A stretch of 64,000 nucleotides of DNA from JACCZX01 sp038216465 (GTDB lineage Bacteria; Pseudomonadota; Gammaproteobacteria; Burkholderiales; Burkholderiaceae_F): NCBI GenBank assembly GCA_038216465.1, contig JBBQQC010000018.1:1-64000 (forward strand), written 5' to 3'. The notes beneath the pieces are model-generated. The model had not been told where the DNA came from and ran no database searches. It saw only the letters and a program-made list of their open reading frames with translations. Below are positions 24,011 through 31,436 of the stretch, piece by piece. Within the stretch, counting starts at the first letter, position 1. Every line of letters starts with the position of its first letter. The position numbers and the translations under genes are program-made.

Positions 24011-26445
24011 GCGGGATCTCCCACCAATGGCAGCGGAGTGATGTCGTGCTGGCGTGCGATCGCGATGTCAATCAGAAACTCGAACCGGTCCAGGTCTTCG
24101 AAGTTTTCCTTGCCGGCTTCGATCGCTTCCGCAAATCCGCAGTTCTCGGTCAGCCGCACCGTTTCGAGCGGCACCAGGCGACCCTCACGTATCTCGCGCA
24201 CGATCTCCGGCGTCATCGCACGACCAACCGCCCACGGATAGCGCTGCGCGCCCGCCACGCTCGTACTGTCGGAATTCGCGCTCATGATCTCGCGCACATC
24301 GTCCGGGCGCGCCGATCGAAACCGTCCGTGAAAGGCGTCGGCTCGCCAGTAGCCCGGAAACGCGTGATCATTGAGCAGGAATATCACTGGCCAGATGTCG
24401 ACCAGCTCCAGGCACGCAGCGAGCAGTAGCGCCAGGTCGATGCACGTGCCGTGGCGGTCGCGCGCGATCATGCTGGGCGTGCGCAGGCGCTGTGAGTCGA
24501 ACTCCACCGAATACGTCGGTGGCGGGTTGATGTAGGTCAAGCGCCACTCGTAAAGGATCGTCGACCAGATCGCCTGCACCTGCAGATCGACACCCACAGC
24601 ATCGCGCGGAGCGGGCTTTTCGGGATCGGGCAGGCACTGATAGCCCTCGAAGCCCGCGGCAGGGTCATCGCGTATCACGCGCACGTAATCGGCCGCCTTC
24701 GCGACCAGCTCGCCGACGGCGCGGTCGCGCGGAAACACAAACGACGGCAGCCACGACCGGCCTGATTCGGCGTCGCGCCACTGATCGATCGGCAGCAATC
24801 GAACCGGATACGTCTCACGCAACAGAACGTGCTGGCCCCAGGCGATTTCGACACGCCATGTGGAATTGATCGCCTCGTGTACCGAGCGGATTAGATTCGC
24901 GCTCAACGGCACCTTGACCTGACGCCGAAGATCGATCGGCCGTCCATTCAGGTCGATCGAACACGAGTAATCGGCACTTTCGACTCCCGCCGACAGCGTG
25001 ACTCGAACACTGACATCGCGCGCAACCGTGTCCGGCGTGGGCTTGATCGAAAATTCATCGAACAGCTCGCCGTCGTTGTGCAGCAGCGAGTAATTCACGG
25101 CGCGCTTCGGTTTGACCTTTACGCCGACACGCGACCGAATCCACGCCAGATTTTTCGAGCCTGGCGCGATCGATGCGCGATCCGGATGCGGGCTGCGCTG
25201 CACGTCGACGCGCCTTGTAATGATCTGGGGTGTGTCGCTCCAAAGTACGACACCGGTTCCCAACAGACTGCCCGCACCGTCGTGTACTGCCGACCACGCT
25301 CGATGAAACGCCGCAGCTAAGTCCCATTGCGAGCTCAAATCAGCGTATAGCGTGCCGAAAAAAAGCTCGGCAAGAGCAGGATCGAACGAGTCCTGAAATC
25401 CGATCGTCGCGTGGCAACCGCGCTGCACCGCACGCGGTGCAACGCGCGGTGCCGAGTTCTCGAGGTTCATGCAGACCAGCCAGGGGTTCCACTGTTGGTT
25501 GCCGGTCAGCGTGTCGGCCATCGCTTCCGGCCCGGCCTCGCAAGGTTCGCCCTGTTCGTCAGACAGCAGATAGCCATCTCGAGATGCGTTGTGCGGGTCA
25601 TCACGCGCCTGCCTGCGCGTGCTGGTGGCGCCGCGCGCGCTCTCATCCTGCGCAGCCCAGCGCAACAGGATACGACCCTCGTGGTTATCGACGCCGGATA
25701 GATGAATGATATGGGGTCGATGCAGTTCGACCATCTCGGTGAACTGCTCAATCGTCGGCGAGTAGAGGCGCTTCAGGGACTTGGACTCGGGAGCGCGCAT
25801 CAAATAGATGTCGATCAGCTCACGCTCGCCCCGAAAGTCGTAGCGCTTGCCGATCTCGCCGGGCGCACTTTCTACATACAGCACGCGTAGATCTTGCTTG
25901 CTCGGTTTTTCGACGAGCGACGATTTTCTGCGCGCAACCTCGAGGGTGCGCGTGACGGTGAGCAGATCGCCGTGTCGATACGGCCGTGTTGCGCCTGCCA
26001 GCACGTACTCCCATGGAAAGATGCGAATTTGCCAAGCGTCGTCGTCATCGGCGTTCGCGGGCATCTGCACCTCGATGCTCTTCGCGCGCGCCAACTGCTG
26101 GATCGCAACCGGCGATATCCCGAAAGACTGCAAGTCTTCGGTCGCGCGGTTAACGTGCTCCTCGGAAGCGATGTCCGATGCGGCCCAACGCTGCCGGCTG
26201 CGCAGCACGTAAGTCCATTCCATGGCGGCCTGTTCGAGGCCGGCCCAATGGCCGCGTGGAAACTTCAGTGGCACCTTGACGCACTTGCGGGCGCCGGCTC
26301 GATCGGGCTCTGCTAAGTAACGCAGTGTGGCGAACGCTGCTTTGCTGTCCTCGACGCGAGATTTCCCGTCAGCGCGGGACGGCGGACCGCTCTTTTTTGC
26401 GCGGCTGGCCGGTTTGTTGGGTTGTTCGGTCTTTCGCCTTGCCAT
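24007..26445 (-). CDS. CHAT-like protein with C-terminal transglutaminase-like domain
   Basis: The 812-residue protein has a basic N-terminus, a CHAT (caspase-like) region at about 185-405, a beta-rich middle (about 440-550) and a transglutaminase-like domain (about 620-810). In the CHAT part, HIIHLSGVDNHEGRI and PWLVCMNLENSAPRV, then HATIGFQDSFDPALAELFF, match the fold. As I align it, the usual catalytic His (in SGH) is Val252 and the usual Cys (in NAC) is Glu329, so the protease may be dead. The C-terminal part has RDRHGTCIDLALLLAACLE (Cys668) and FLLNDHAFPGYW (His694), followed by LVPLETVRLT and IDIAIARQHDITPLP, a pattern I associate with transglutaminase-like domains of large DUF4011-type conflict proteins. 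ATG at 26445 (GAGG before it) is preferred over GTG 26448. Confidence 0.78.
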   Translation of the reverse strand: MARRKTEQPNKPASRAKKSGPPSRADGKSRVEDSKAAFATLRYLAEPDRAGARKCVKVPLKFPRGHWAGLEQAAMEWTYVLRSRQRWAASDIASEEHVNRATEDLQSFGISPVAIQQLARAKSIEVQMPANADDDDAWQIRIFPWEYVLAGATRPYRHGDLLTVTRTLEVARRKSSLVEKPSKQDLRVLYVESAPGEIGKRYDFRGERELIDIYLMRAPESKSLKRLYSPTIEQFTEMVELHRPHIIHLSGVDNHEGRILLRWAAQDESARGATSTRRQARDDPHNASRDGYLLSDEQGEPCEAGPEAMADTLTGNQQWNPWLVCMNLENSAPRVAPRAVQRGCHATIGFQDSFDPALAELFFGTLYADLSSQWDLAAAFHRAWSAVHDGAGSLLGTGVVLWSDTPQIITRRVDVQRSPHPDRASIAPGSKNLAWIRSRVGVKVKPKRAVNYSLLHNDGELFDEFSIKPTPDTVARDVSVRVTLSAGVESADYSCSIDLNGRPIDLRRQVKVPLSANLIRSVHEAINSTWRVEIAWGQHVLLRETYPVRLLPIDQWRDAESGRSWLPSFVFPRDRAVGELVAKAADYVRVIRDDPAAGFEGYQCLPDPEKPAPRDAVGVDLQVQAIWSTILYEWRLTYINPPPTYSVEFDSQRLRTPSMIARDRHGTCIDLALLLAACLELVDIWPVIFLLNDHAFPGYWRADAFHGRFRSARPDDVREIMSANSDSTSVAGAQRYPWAVGRAMTPEIVREIREGRLVPLETVRLTENCGFAEAIEAGKENFEDLDRFEFLIDIAIARQHDITPLPLVGDPA

Positions 26446-26571
26446 CACTACCTCATCGCGTAGGCGAGTGGACTGCGTCGCTGGGAGCTAATGCGAACGG
26501 CACGAATGCTGGGTATGTGCGTAGCTTAGCGTGGCGCCACTGCCCGCCGTTCATCCGCGAAAACACGCCGC

Positions 26572-26604
26572 ACAACAAAAAAAGGCTTCCTGCGAAGGAA
26601 GCCT
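26572..26604 (-). terminator. Rho-independent terminator of tRNA-fMet
   Basis: On the minus strand, downstream of the tRNA, AGGCTTCC pairs with GGAAGCCT (eight base pairs, six-base loop TTCGCA) and is followed by seven T residues and TTGTTG. This is a textbook intrinsic terminator for the tRNA transcript. It also stands at the head side of the CHAT-module, isolating it from the tRNA. Confidence 0.9.
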
Positions 26605-26611
26605 GAGGTGA

Positions 26612-26688
26612 TGGTTGCGGGGACAGGATTTGAACCTGTGACCTTCGGGTTATGAGCCCGACGAGCTGCCAGACTGCTCCACCCCGCG
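26612..26688 (-). tRNA. tRNA-fMet (CAT), initiator
   Basis: A 77-base tRNA with encoded CCA lies on the minus strand. The acceptor stem reads CGCGGGG against CCCCGCA, leaving C1-A72 unpaired, which is the hallmark of the bacterial initiator tRNA. The anticodon loop is GGGCTCATAACCC with anticodon CAT and the three G-C pairs of initiator tRNAs; the T arm is GGTTCAAATCC. No other tRNA is in the window. Confidence 0.97.
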
Positions 26689-26757
26689 CAATTAGCTCAT
26701 TGGATGTTACACGAGCGAGCCGCGGCAGCAGGTTGCGTGCCTAAAGCGCCCCGAAGC

Positions 26758-26773
26758 GTCACGCATGTGTGAC
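26758..26773. repeat. inverted repeat GTCAC-N6-GTGAC upstream of the PEP-CTERM gene
   Basis: A perfect five-base inverted repeat (GTCAC, six bases, GTGAC) lies between the tRNA and the PEP-CTERM gene, 120 bases before its ATG. It has the symmetry expected of an operator but is short enough to be chance. It is not the CRP arrangement, which has the half sites the other way round. The rest of the 205-base stretch 26689-26893 shows no gene. Confidence 0.25.
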
Positions 26774-26893
26774 AACCGGTCGTCCGTTTCAGCCGTTAGC
26801 ATGATTTATCAAGGCACTCGGTCTATGTTTTGATTTGTCCCTGGGTCTTGGGATTTGCACTTTGCAGACGATGGTCAGCTCTACGGAAATGAT

Positions 26894-27325
26894 ATGAAAC
26901 ACGTAACTCTCTTTAATTCGGTGAAGGCCGTCGTGGTGTCGGCCGCATTGATTTCCGCACCGGTCAGTGCAGCCCCGATATTTTCAGACGTCTATGCGGA
27001 TGGTGGCAGCAGCGCGGTCGGAATTGCGCAATCGACAGCGGTCTCGAATGCTCCGGTGTTTTCGCACATGGGCATGACCGGCAACAATCAATTCAGCGTC
27101 GCTTTCCTAGGCGACGACAACGCGATCCTGCTCGGCCATTATTCAAAGGGCCCGTGGAGCAAGAACGAATTTCTGCGTTCCTGGCAGAACGTCGGTGGCG
27201 GCAAGGATTTTGTTCCCGCGGTAGAGACGATCGCCGGCTTGCCCGAGCCGTCGACCCTCGCATTGCTTGGCTTGAGTGCGCTGGCATTTTGTGTGCTTCT
27301 GCGGCGCCGGCAAGTGAAGAGCTGA
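26894..27325 (+). CDS. PEP-CTERM sorting-domain protein
   Basis: The 143-residue protein has a signal peptide (MKHVTLFNSVKAVVVSAALI, cleavage after VSA) and a C-terminal exosortase signal: LPEPSTLALLGLSALAF (PEP at 117-119), a hydrophobic helix, then RRRQ. Exosortase A, encoded at 43076, would cleave at the PEP motif and move the protein to the cell surface or matrix. The middle part (about 30-110) resembles no family I know. ATG at 26894 is preceded by GGAAATGAT; the longer frame from 26855 is rejected. It is the only PEP-CTERM protein gene in the window and ends at an intrinsic terminator. Confidence 0.93.
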   Translation: MKHVTLFNSVKAVVVSAALISAPVSAAPIFSDVYADGGSSAVGIAQSTAVSNAPVFSHMGMTGNNQFSVAFLGDDNAILLGHYSKGPWSKNEFLRSWQNVGGGKDFVPAVETIAGLPEPSTLALLGLSALAFCVLLRRRQVKS

Positions 27326-27354
27326 AGCGTTAGCGCGCGCAGTGCTGCATTTCG

Positions 27355-27377
27355 AAAGCGGCCGCTGGCCGCTTTTT
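27355..27377 (+). terminator. Rho-independent terminator after the PEP-CTERM gene
   Basis: AAAGCGGCC pairs with GGCCGCTTT around a three-base GCT loop and is followed by more T residues. The structure ends only three bases before the first possible prsT start (ATG 27380) and 18 before the second (27395), so it may act both as terminator and as a brake on prsT expression. Confidence 0.85.
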
Positions 27378-27394
27378 CTATGGGCGCCCATCTA

Positions 27395-29761
27395 ATGCGC
27401 TGGTTCCAGCTGCTTTTTAAGGCGGCTCTGTTCGCTGTCGTCGTCGCGGGTTGCGGCGACGGCAAATTTGACCACTACGTTGCGTCGGCGGAGTCGTATC
27501 TGGCCCAAGGTGACCCCGCGGCCGCGGCCATTCAACTGCGCAATGCCTTGCAGTACAGGCCGGAAGATGGCGCGCTTCGCCTGATGCTTGGCAGCGCGTT
27601 GCTCGAGAATCGCGATCCTGTCGCCGCCGAAAAAGAGTTACGTAAGGCTTTGCAGTACGTTCAGTCCCCGGAAACTGTTCTGCCGCTGCTCGCACGTGCG
27701 ATGTTGGAGCAGGGCGAGTCGAGGCGCGTGGTCGACGAGTTCGCCGATACGACGTTGTCGAACCTTGGAGCGGAAGCCGCTCTGAAGTCGCTTGTGGGTC
27801 ATGCGCAGCTGCAATTCAAACGGTGGGGCGCTGCGGCCGAGGCCTTCGCCGCCGCCGAAGCCGCGCTGCCGGGGTACCTGCCAGCGCAAATCGGGGTGGC
27901 ACGTCTTGCGGCCCTTCAAGGCGACAGCGAAAGCGCATTGAAAACAGCCGATCGACTCGTGGCCGAGCACCCGGCCTCAGCCGAGGCGCAGATTCTGCTC
28001 GCTGATATGCGCGCGCTGCGCGATGACCGCGCAGGCTCGATCGCTGCGCTGGAGCGCGCTGTTCGAGTCGACGAGCGCTACCTGCCTGCACGCTACGCGC
28101 TGCTGACGACGCTGATCGATGAGCAACAATTCGACGCCGCAGCAGCGCAGCTTGAGCAAACTCGAAAGCTGGCGCGTAACGATCTGCGGATTCACTATTT
28201 CAATGCGGCCATCGCGCTCGGCAGGAACGACCTGGTCAATGCACGCGAGGAGTCCCAGCGAGTACTGACGCATTACCCCGAGCACGTGCCGAGCTTGATT
28301 CTGGCGGCGGCGATTGAGCTGCAGATGCAGTTGCCGGCGGCTGCGGAAGCTCTAGCCCGGAAGGCGATGATGCTAGCGCCGCAGCACGCAGGTGCGCGCC
28401 GGATGCTGGTTCGCATTTATCTGGTCTCCAATCAGCCCGCGAAAGCGCTCGAGGCACTGCAGCCGCTGCTTACTGCCGAGGGCGAAAGTGATGCAACCTT
28501 GTTATTGCTGGCGGGCGAAACGTATCTTGCCAACGGCGAGATACGCAACGCTTCGTCGTATTTCGCTGAGGCTTCCAAATCGTCACCGCAGGAGGCTATC
28601 GCGCGCACCCGGCTGGGACAGATCGCGCTGGCCACGGGCGACGTGCGGACCGGTTTGAAGCTGCTCGAAGCTGTGATTTCGGCCGGCGGGGCGCCAGCGC
28701 ATGCTGACCACGCACTGATCGCCGGCTATGTGCGCGTCGACGATTTCAATCGGGCAATGCAGGCGGCGCAGCGCCTGGCCAACAGGGAACCGCGCGCGCC
28801 ACTGTCTTATCAGCTGCTTGGGTCGGTTTACTTGGCGCAGAAAGATTTCGCGGCGGCGCGCCGCCAATTCCTGCAGGCGCTTGAAGTCGCGCCTGGCTAT
28901 TTACCGGCAGTGAATTCGCTTGCCGCGCTCGATATCGCGGACGGTAAGGCCGCCGATGCCCGGCAGCGCTACGAAGCGATTGTCGCGCGCGAGCCCAACA
29001 ACGAACAGGCGTGGATCGGCCTCGCCGACGTGATGGCAAAGACCGGAGCCGATGTGCCGCAGGTCACCGCCACACTGCAACGGGCGGTGCGTGCGAATCC
29101 GGAATCGGTCACGGCGCGTCTCTTGTTGATTGCACACCACCAAAGGGAACGACAGCCAGCTTTGGCGCTGGCCGCGGCGCAGGAAGCACGCGCCGCGATG
29201 CCGGGCGACAGTCGTGTGTTGTATGCGCTGGCGCAGGCGCAAAGTGCAGCGGGTCAGGCGAACCAGGCAAACGACACCTTCAATCGGTGGGCAGCGCTCG
29301 AGCCGCGCGCGAAAATTCCGACGATGCTGCTGGCGGAAAATGCGCTGCGCCAGAATGACCTTCAATCGGCAGTTGCCTTGTATCGGACAGTCGTGCAACA
29401 AGAGCCGGACAATTACGTCGCGCTTAACAACCTCGCTTGGGCTGCCGGTCAAATCGGGGACGCGACGGCGATCGCGTATGCGCAGCGAGCCGTCAAGATT
29501 GCACCTGCCAATGCAGCGGCGCTCGATACGCTAGGCTCTATATTGTTAGGCAGCGGTGAGCCCGCCAAAGCGGTCGAACCTTTGCGCAAGGCGGTGGTGC
29601 TGGCCCCGTTGCGCTCGGATATCCGTTTCAACTATGCAAAAGCGCTGATCAAGGCGGGCAGAAAAGATGTCGCAAAATCCGAGCTTCAAACACTGCAGTC
29701 GGCGCCCGATGATTTCGCGGGGAAGTCCGAGGTCGCGGTCATGCTGAAAGCTCTGCAATAG
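27395..29761 (+). CDS. prsT: XrtA/PEP-CTERM system TPR-repeat lipoprotein PrsT
   Basis: A 788-residue lipoprotein: lipobox VVVAGC (Cys20) and then tandem TPR-type helical repeats almost to the end, such as YLAQGDPAAAAIQLRNALQ at the start and NAAALDTLGSILLGSGEPAK near the C-terminus. It matches the PrsT family that accompanies exosortase A loci; the role in PEP-CTERM protein export or polysaccharide assembly is not known in detail, though a periplasmic scaffold is likely. ATG at 27395 is preferred because it places the charged residue and hydrophobic core in the right place; ATG 27380 lies right against a terminator. The dehydrogenase gene follows after 25 bases. Confidence 0.93.
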   Translation: MRWFQLLFKAALFAVVVAGCGDGKFDHYVASAESYLAQGDPAAAAIQLRNALQYRPEDGALRLMLGSALLENRDPVAAEKELRKALQYVQSPETVLPLLARAMLEQGESRRVVDEFADTTLSNLGAEAALKSLVGHAQLQFKRWGAAAEAFAAAEAALPGYLPAQIGVARLAALQGDSESALKTADRLVAEHPASAEAQILLADMRALRDDRAGSIAALERAVRVDERYLPARYALLTTLIDEQQFDAAAAQLEQTRKLARNDLRIHYFNAAIALGRNDLVNAREESQRVLTHYPEHVPSLILAAAIELQMQLPAAAEALARKAMMLAPQHAGARRMLVRIYLVSNQPAKALEALQPLLTAEGESDATLLLLAGETYLANGEIRNASSYFAEASKSSPQEAIARTRLGQIALATGDVRTGLKLLEAVISAGGAPAHADHALIAGYVRVDDFNRAMQAAQRLANREPRAPLSYQLLGSVYLAQKDFAAARRQFLQALEVAPGYLPAVNSLAALDIADGKAADARQRYEAIVAREPNNEQAWIGLADVMAKTGADVPQVTATLQRAVRANPESVTARLLLIAHHQRERQPALALAAAQEARAAMPGDSRVLYALAQAQSAAGQANQANDTFNRWAALEPRAKIPTMLLAENALRQNDLQSAVALYRTVVQQEPDNYVALNNLAWAAGQIGDATAIAYAQRAVKIAPANAAALDTLGSILLGSGEPAKAVEPLRKAVVLAPLRSDIRFNYAKALIKAGRKDVAKSELQTLQSAPDDFAGKSEVAVMLKALQ

Positions 29762-29786
29762 TGCTCGTTGTCGCAGCGTCGTCTTC

Positions 29787-31076
29787 GTGAGTGAGTCGTC
29801 CGTCGTCGGCGTCGTCGGACTCGGCTATGTCGGATTGCCGCTGGCGATCGAGTTCGGCAAGCATCGCCGAACCATCGGATTCGACGTTTCAGCCTCGAAG
29901 GTTGATGCGTATCGCGCGCATCGCGATCCGACCGGCGAACTAAGTAGCGAAGACTTCGCAGCCGCGACCCTGTTGGAGCCGACGACCGACCCTGCAGCGC
30001 TGCGCGAGGCCGACTTTGTCATCGTCGCGGTGCCCACTCCGATCGACGACGCGCATCAGCCCGACTTTAGCCCGCTTATCGGCGCGAGCACTGCGGTGGG
30101 GAGAAATTTGAAGCAGGGCGCCACCGTTGTATTCGAATCGACGGTCTACCCGGGCGCCACCGAGGAAATCTGCATTCCGATTCTGGAACGCGAATCGCTC
30201 AAGCGCTGGAAGGACGATTTTTTCGTCGGGTATTCGCCGGAGCGCATCAATCCCGGCGATCGCGATCACACGCTGACTCGTATCGTCAAAGTTGTTGCGG
30301 GCGACACGCCCGAGACCCTGCAGCGTGTGGCTGCGATGTACGGCTCGATCATCACGGCCGGCGTCTACAAGGCTTCGAGTATCAAGGTAGCCGAGGCAGC
30401 AAAGGTGATCGAAAACACGCAACGCGATTTGAACATTGCGTTGATGAACGAGTTGTCCCTGATCTTTCACCGCATGGACATAGACACCACTGAAGTGCTC
30501 GAGGCGGCGGGCACTAAATGGAACTTTTTGCCTTTTCGACCCGGACTCGTCGGCGGGCACTGCATCGGTGTGGATCCTTATTACCTGACGCACAAAGCGG
30601 ACAAGCTCGGCTATCACCCGCAGGTGATTCTGGCGGGCCGGCGCATCAACGACGGCATGGGAAAGTTTATTGCCGAGCAGACCGTCAAAAACCTGATCCA
30701 GTCGGGGGTCGCGGTAAAAGGCGCCCAGGTGATCGTGCTTGGGCTGACTTTTAAGGAAAACTGCCCGGACCTACGCAACTCGAAGGTGATCGACGTCATT
30801 CGCGAGCTGCAGTCCTATGGGGTCACGGTAACTGTCCACGATCCGGTCGCCGACCCGGCGGAGGCGTTGACGCACTACGGGCTGGCGCTGACGGCGTGGG
30901 ACGATCTGCCACGCGCGCACGCGCTGGTGGCAGCGGTCGCGCATCAGTCGTTTCGCCTCAAGTCGGTCGCCGAGTTGATGCAAAAGCTGACGCCCGGCGC
31001 GCTGTACGTGGACGTGAAATGTCAGGCTGATGCCCATGCACTGCGAGGGCAGGGGCTCACGGTCTGGCGTCTGTAG
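29787..31076 (+). CDS. UDP-HexNAc-type nucleotide-sugar dehydrogenase (TviB/WbpA-like)
   Basis: The 429-residue enzyme has an N-terminal NAD-binding site VGVVGLGYVGLPLAI (residues 7-21) and the active cysteine in GLVGGHCIGVDPYYL (Cys259). The family oxidises UDP-GlcNAc, UDP-GalNAc or UDP-ManNAc twice to the uronic acid. TviB/VipA-type length and the GKF and LTFKENCPDLRNSKV segments favour a UDP-HexNAc 6-dehydrogenase. With the 2-epimerase at 38795 it could supply UDP-ManNAcA or a related sugar. Start is GTG at 29787. It is the last gene before the 360-base control region at 31077-31436. Confidence 0.9.
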   Translation: MSESSVVGVVGLGYVGLPLAIEFGKHRRTIGFDVSASKVDAYRAHRDPTGELSSEDFAAATLLEPTTDPAALREADFVIVAVPTPIDDAHQPDFSPLIGASTAVGRNLKQGATVVFESTVYPGATEEICIPILERESLKRWKDDFFVGYSPERINPGDRDHTLTRIVKVVAGDTPETLQRVAAMYGSIITAGVYKASSIKVAEAAKVIENTQRDLNIALMNELSLIFHRMDIDTTEVLEAAGTKWNFLPFRPGLVGGHCIGVDPYYLTHKADKLGYHPQVILAGRRINDGMGKFIAEQTVKNLIQSGVAVKGAQVIVLGLTFKENCPDLRNSKVIDVIRELQSYGVTVTVHDPVADPAEALTHYGLALTAWDDLPRAHALVAAVAHQSFRLKSVAELMQKLTPGALYVDVKCQADAHALRGQGLTVWRL

Positions 31077-31244
31077 CCGAACATCCTAGTCCGGCGCACA
31101 CCAAAATCCGCGATGCCTTAGGCCGGAAACCGACGGCTGGCCGTTGGTACTTGCGGAGCCGCCGTATTACGCTTATCGACCCTCCGACAGCACGGCTTCC
31201 ATATCTGCTGCCCGCTGTCAAGAGGGAAAAGCCAGCCTTCCATG

Positions 31245-31264
31245 ACCGATAGTTTGCTATCGGT
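31245..31264. repeat. perfect 20-base palindrome upstream of the sigma-54-like promoter
   Basis: ACCGATAG and CTATCGGT form an eight-base perfect inverted repeat around TTTG. It ends 66 bases before the -24 GG, about where enhancer-binding proteins such as PrsR bind. As an RNA it would be a hairpin followed by TTAG, so a weak terminator for the dehydrogenase gene is the alternative. Confidence 0.45.
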
Positions 31265-31329
31265 TTAGGGACGATCCGGCCAAACTGAACTCTGTCAACC
31301 AAGTTGTCCGGGCGGGAGTTCAGTGTGCT

Positions 31330-31345
31330 CGGTCACACCCTTGCA
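31330..31345 (+). promoter_or_regulatory. sigma-54-like promoter
   Basis: CGGTCACACCCTTGCA has the invariant GG and GC exactly 10 bases apart and a full TTGCA at -12; the -24 element (CGGTCAC) is weaker than TGGCAC. Transcription would start near 31357, about 80 bases before the epsB-like gene. XrtA loci are controlled in other bacteria by the PrsK/PrsR pair acting with sigma-54, which fits. Confidence 0.5.
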
Positions 31346-31436
31346 GGTTTTTGTGGTTAGTGTTTCAGGCATCCGTCGATAACAGACGGGGCGGGGCAAG
31401 CGGGGCGCAGTTCGTTAAGTAAAACAGGGAGTTGCA

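Larger units (their letters stand above)
31077..31436 (+). promoter_or_regulatory. 360-base control region of the exopolysaccharide operon
   Basis: No gene is visible in this stretch. It holds an imperfect set of dyads: GACAGC/GCTGTC (31186-31219, 22 bases between), a 20-base palindrome (31245-31264) and a sigma-54-like promoter (31330-31345). A GTG start with AGGGAG before it follows at 31437. The small minus-strand frame here has no family features. Confidence 0.6.

Noticed and set aside
26836..26880. Possible second sigma-54 promoter before the PEP-CTERM gene
   Set aside because: GGG and TTGCA-like elements are present, but every GG to GC spacing is 11 or 12 bases rather than the required 10.
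31057..31302. Minus-strand frame of 81 codons in the control region
   Set aside because: No ribosome-binding site or family features, and it overlaps the end of the dehydrogenase gene and the palindrome.
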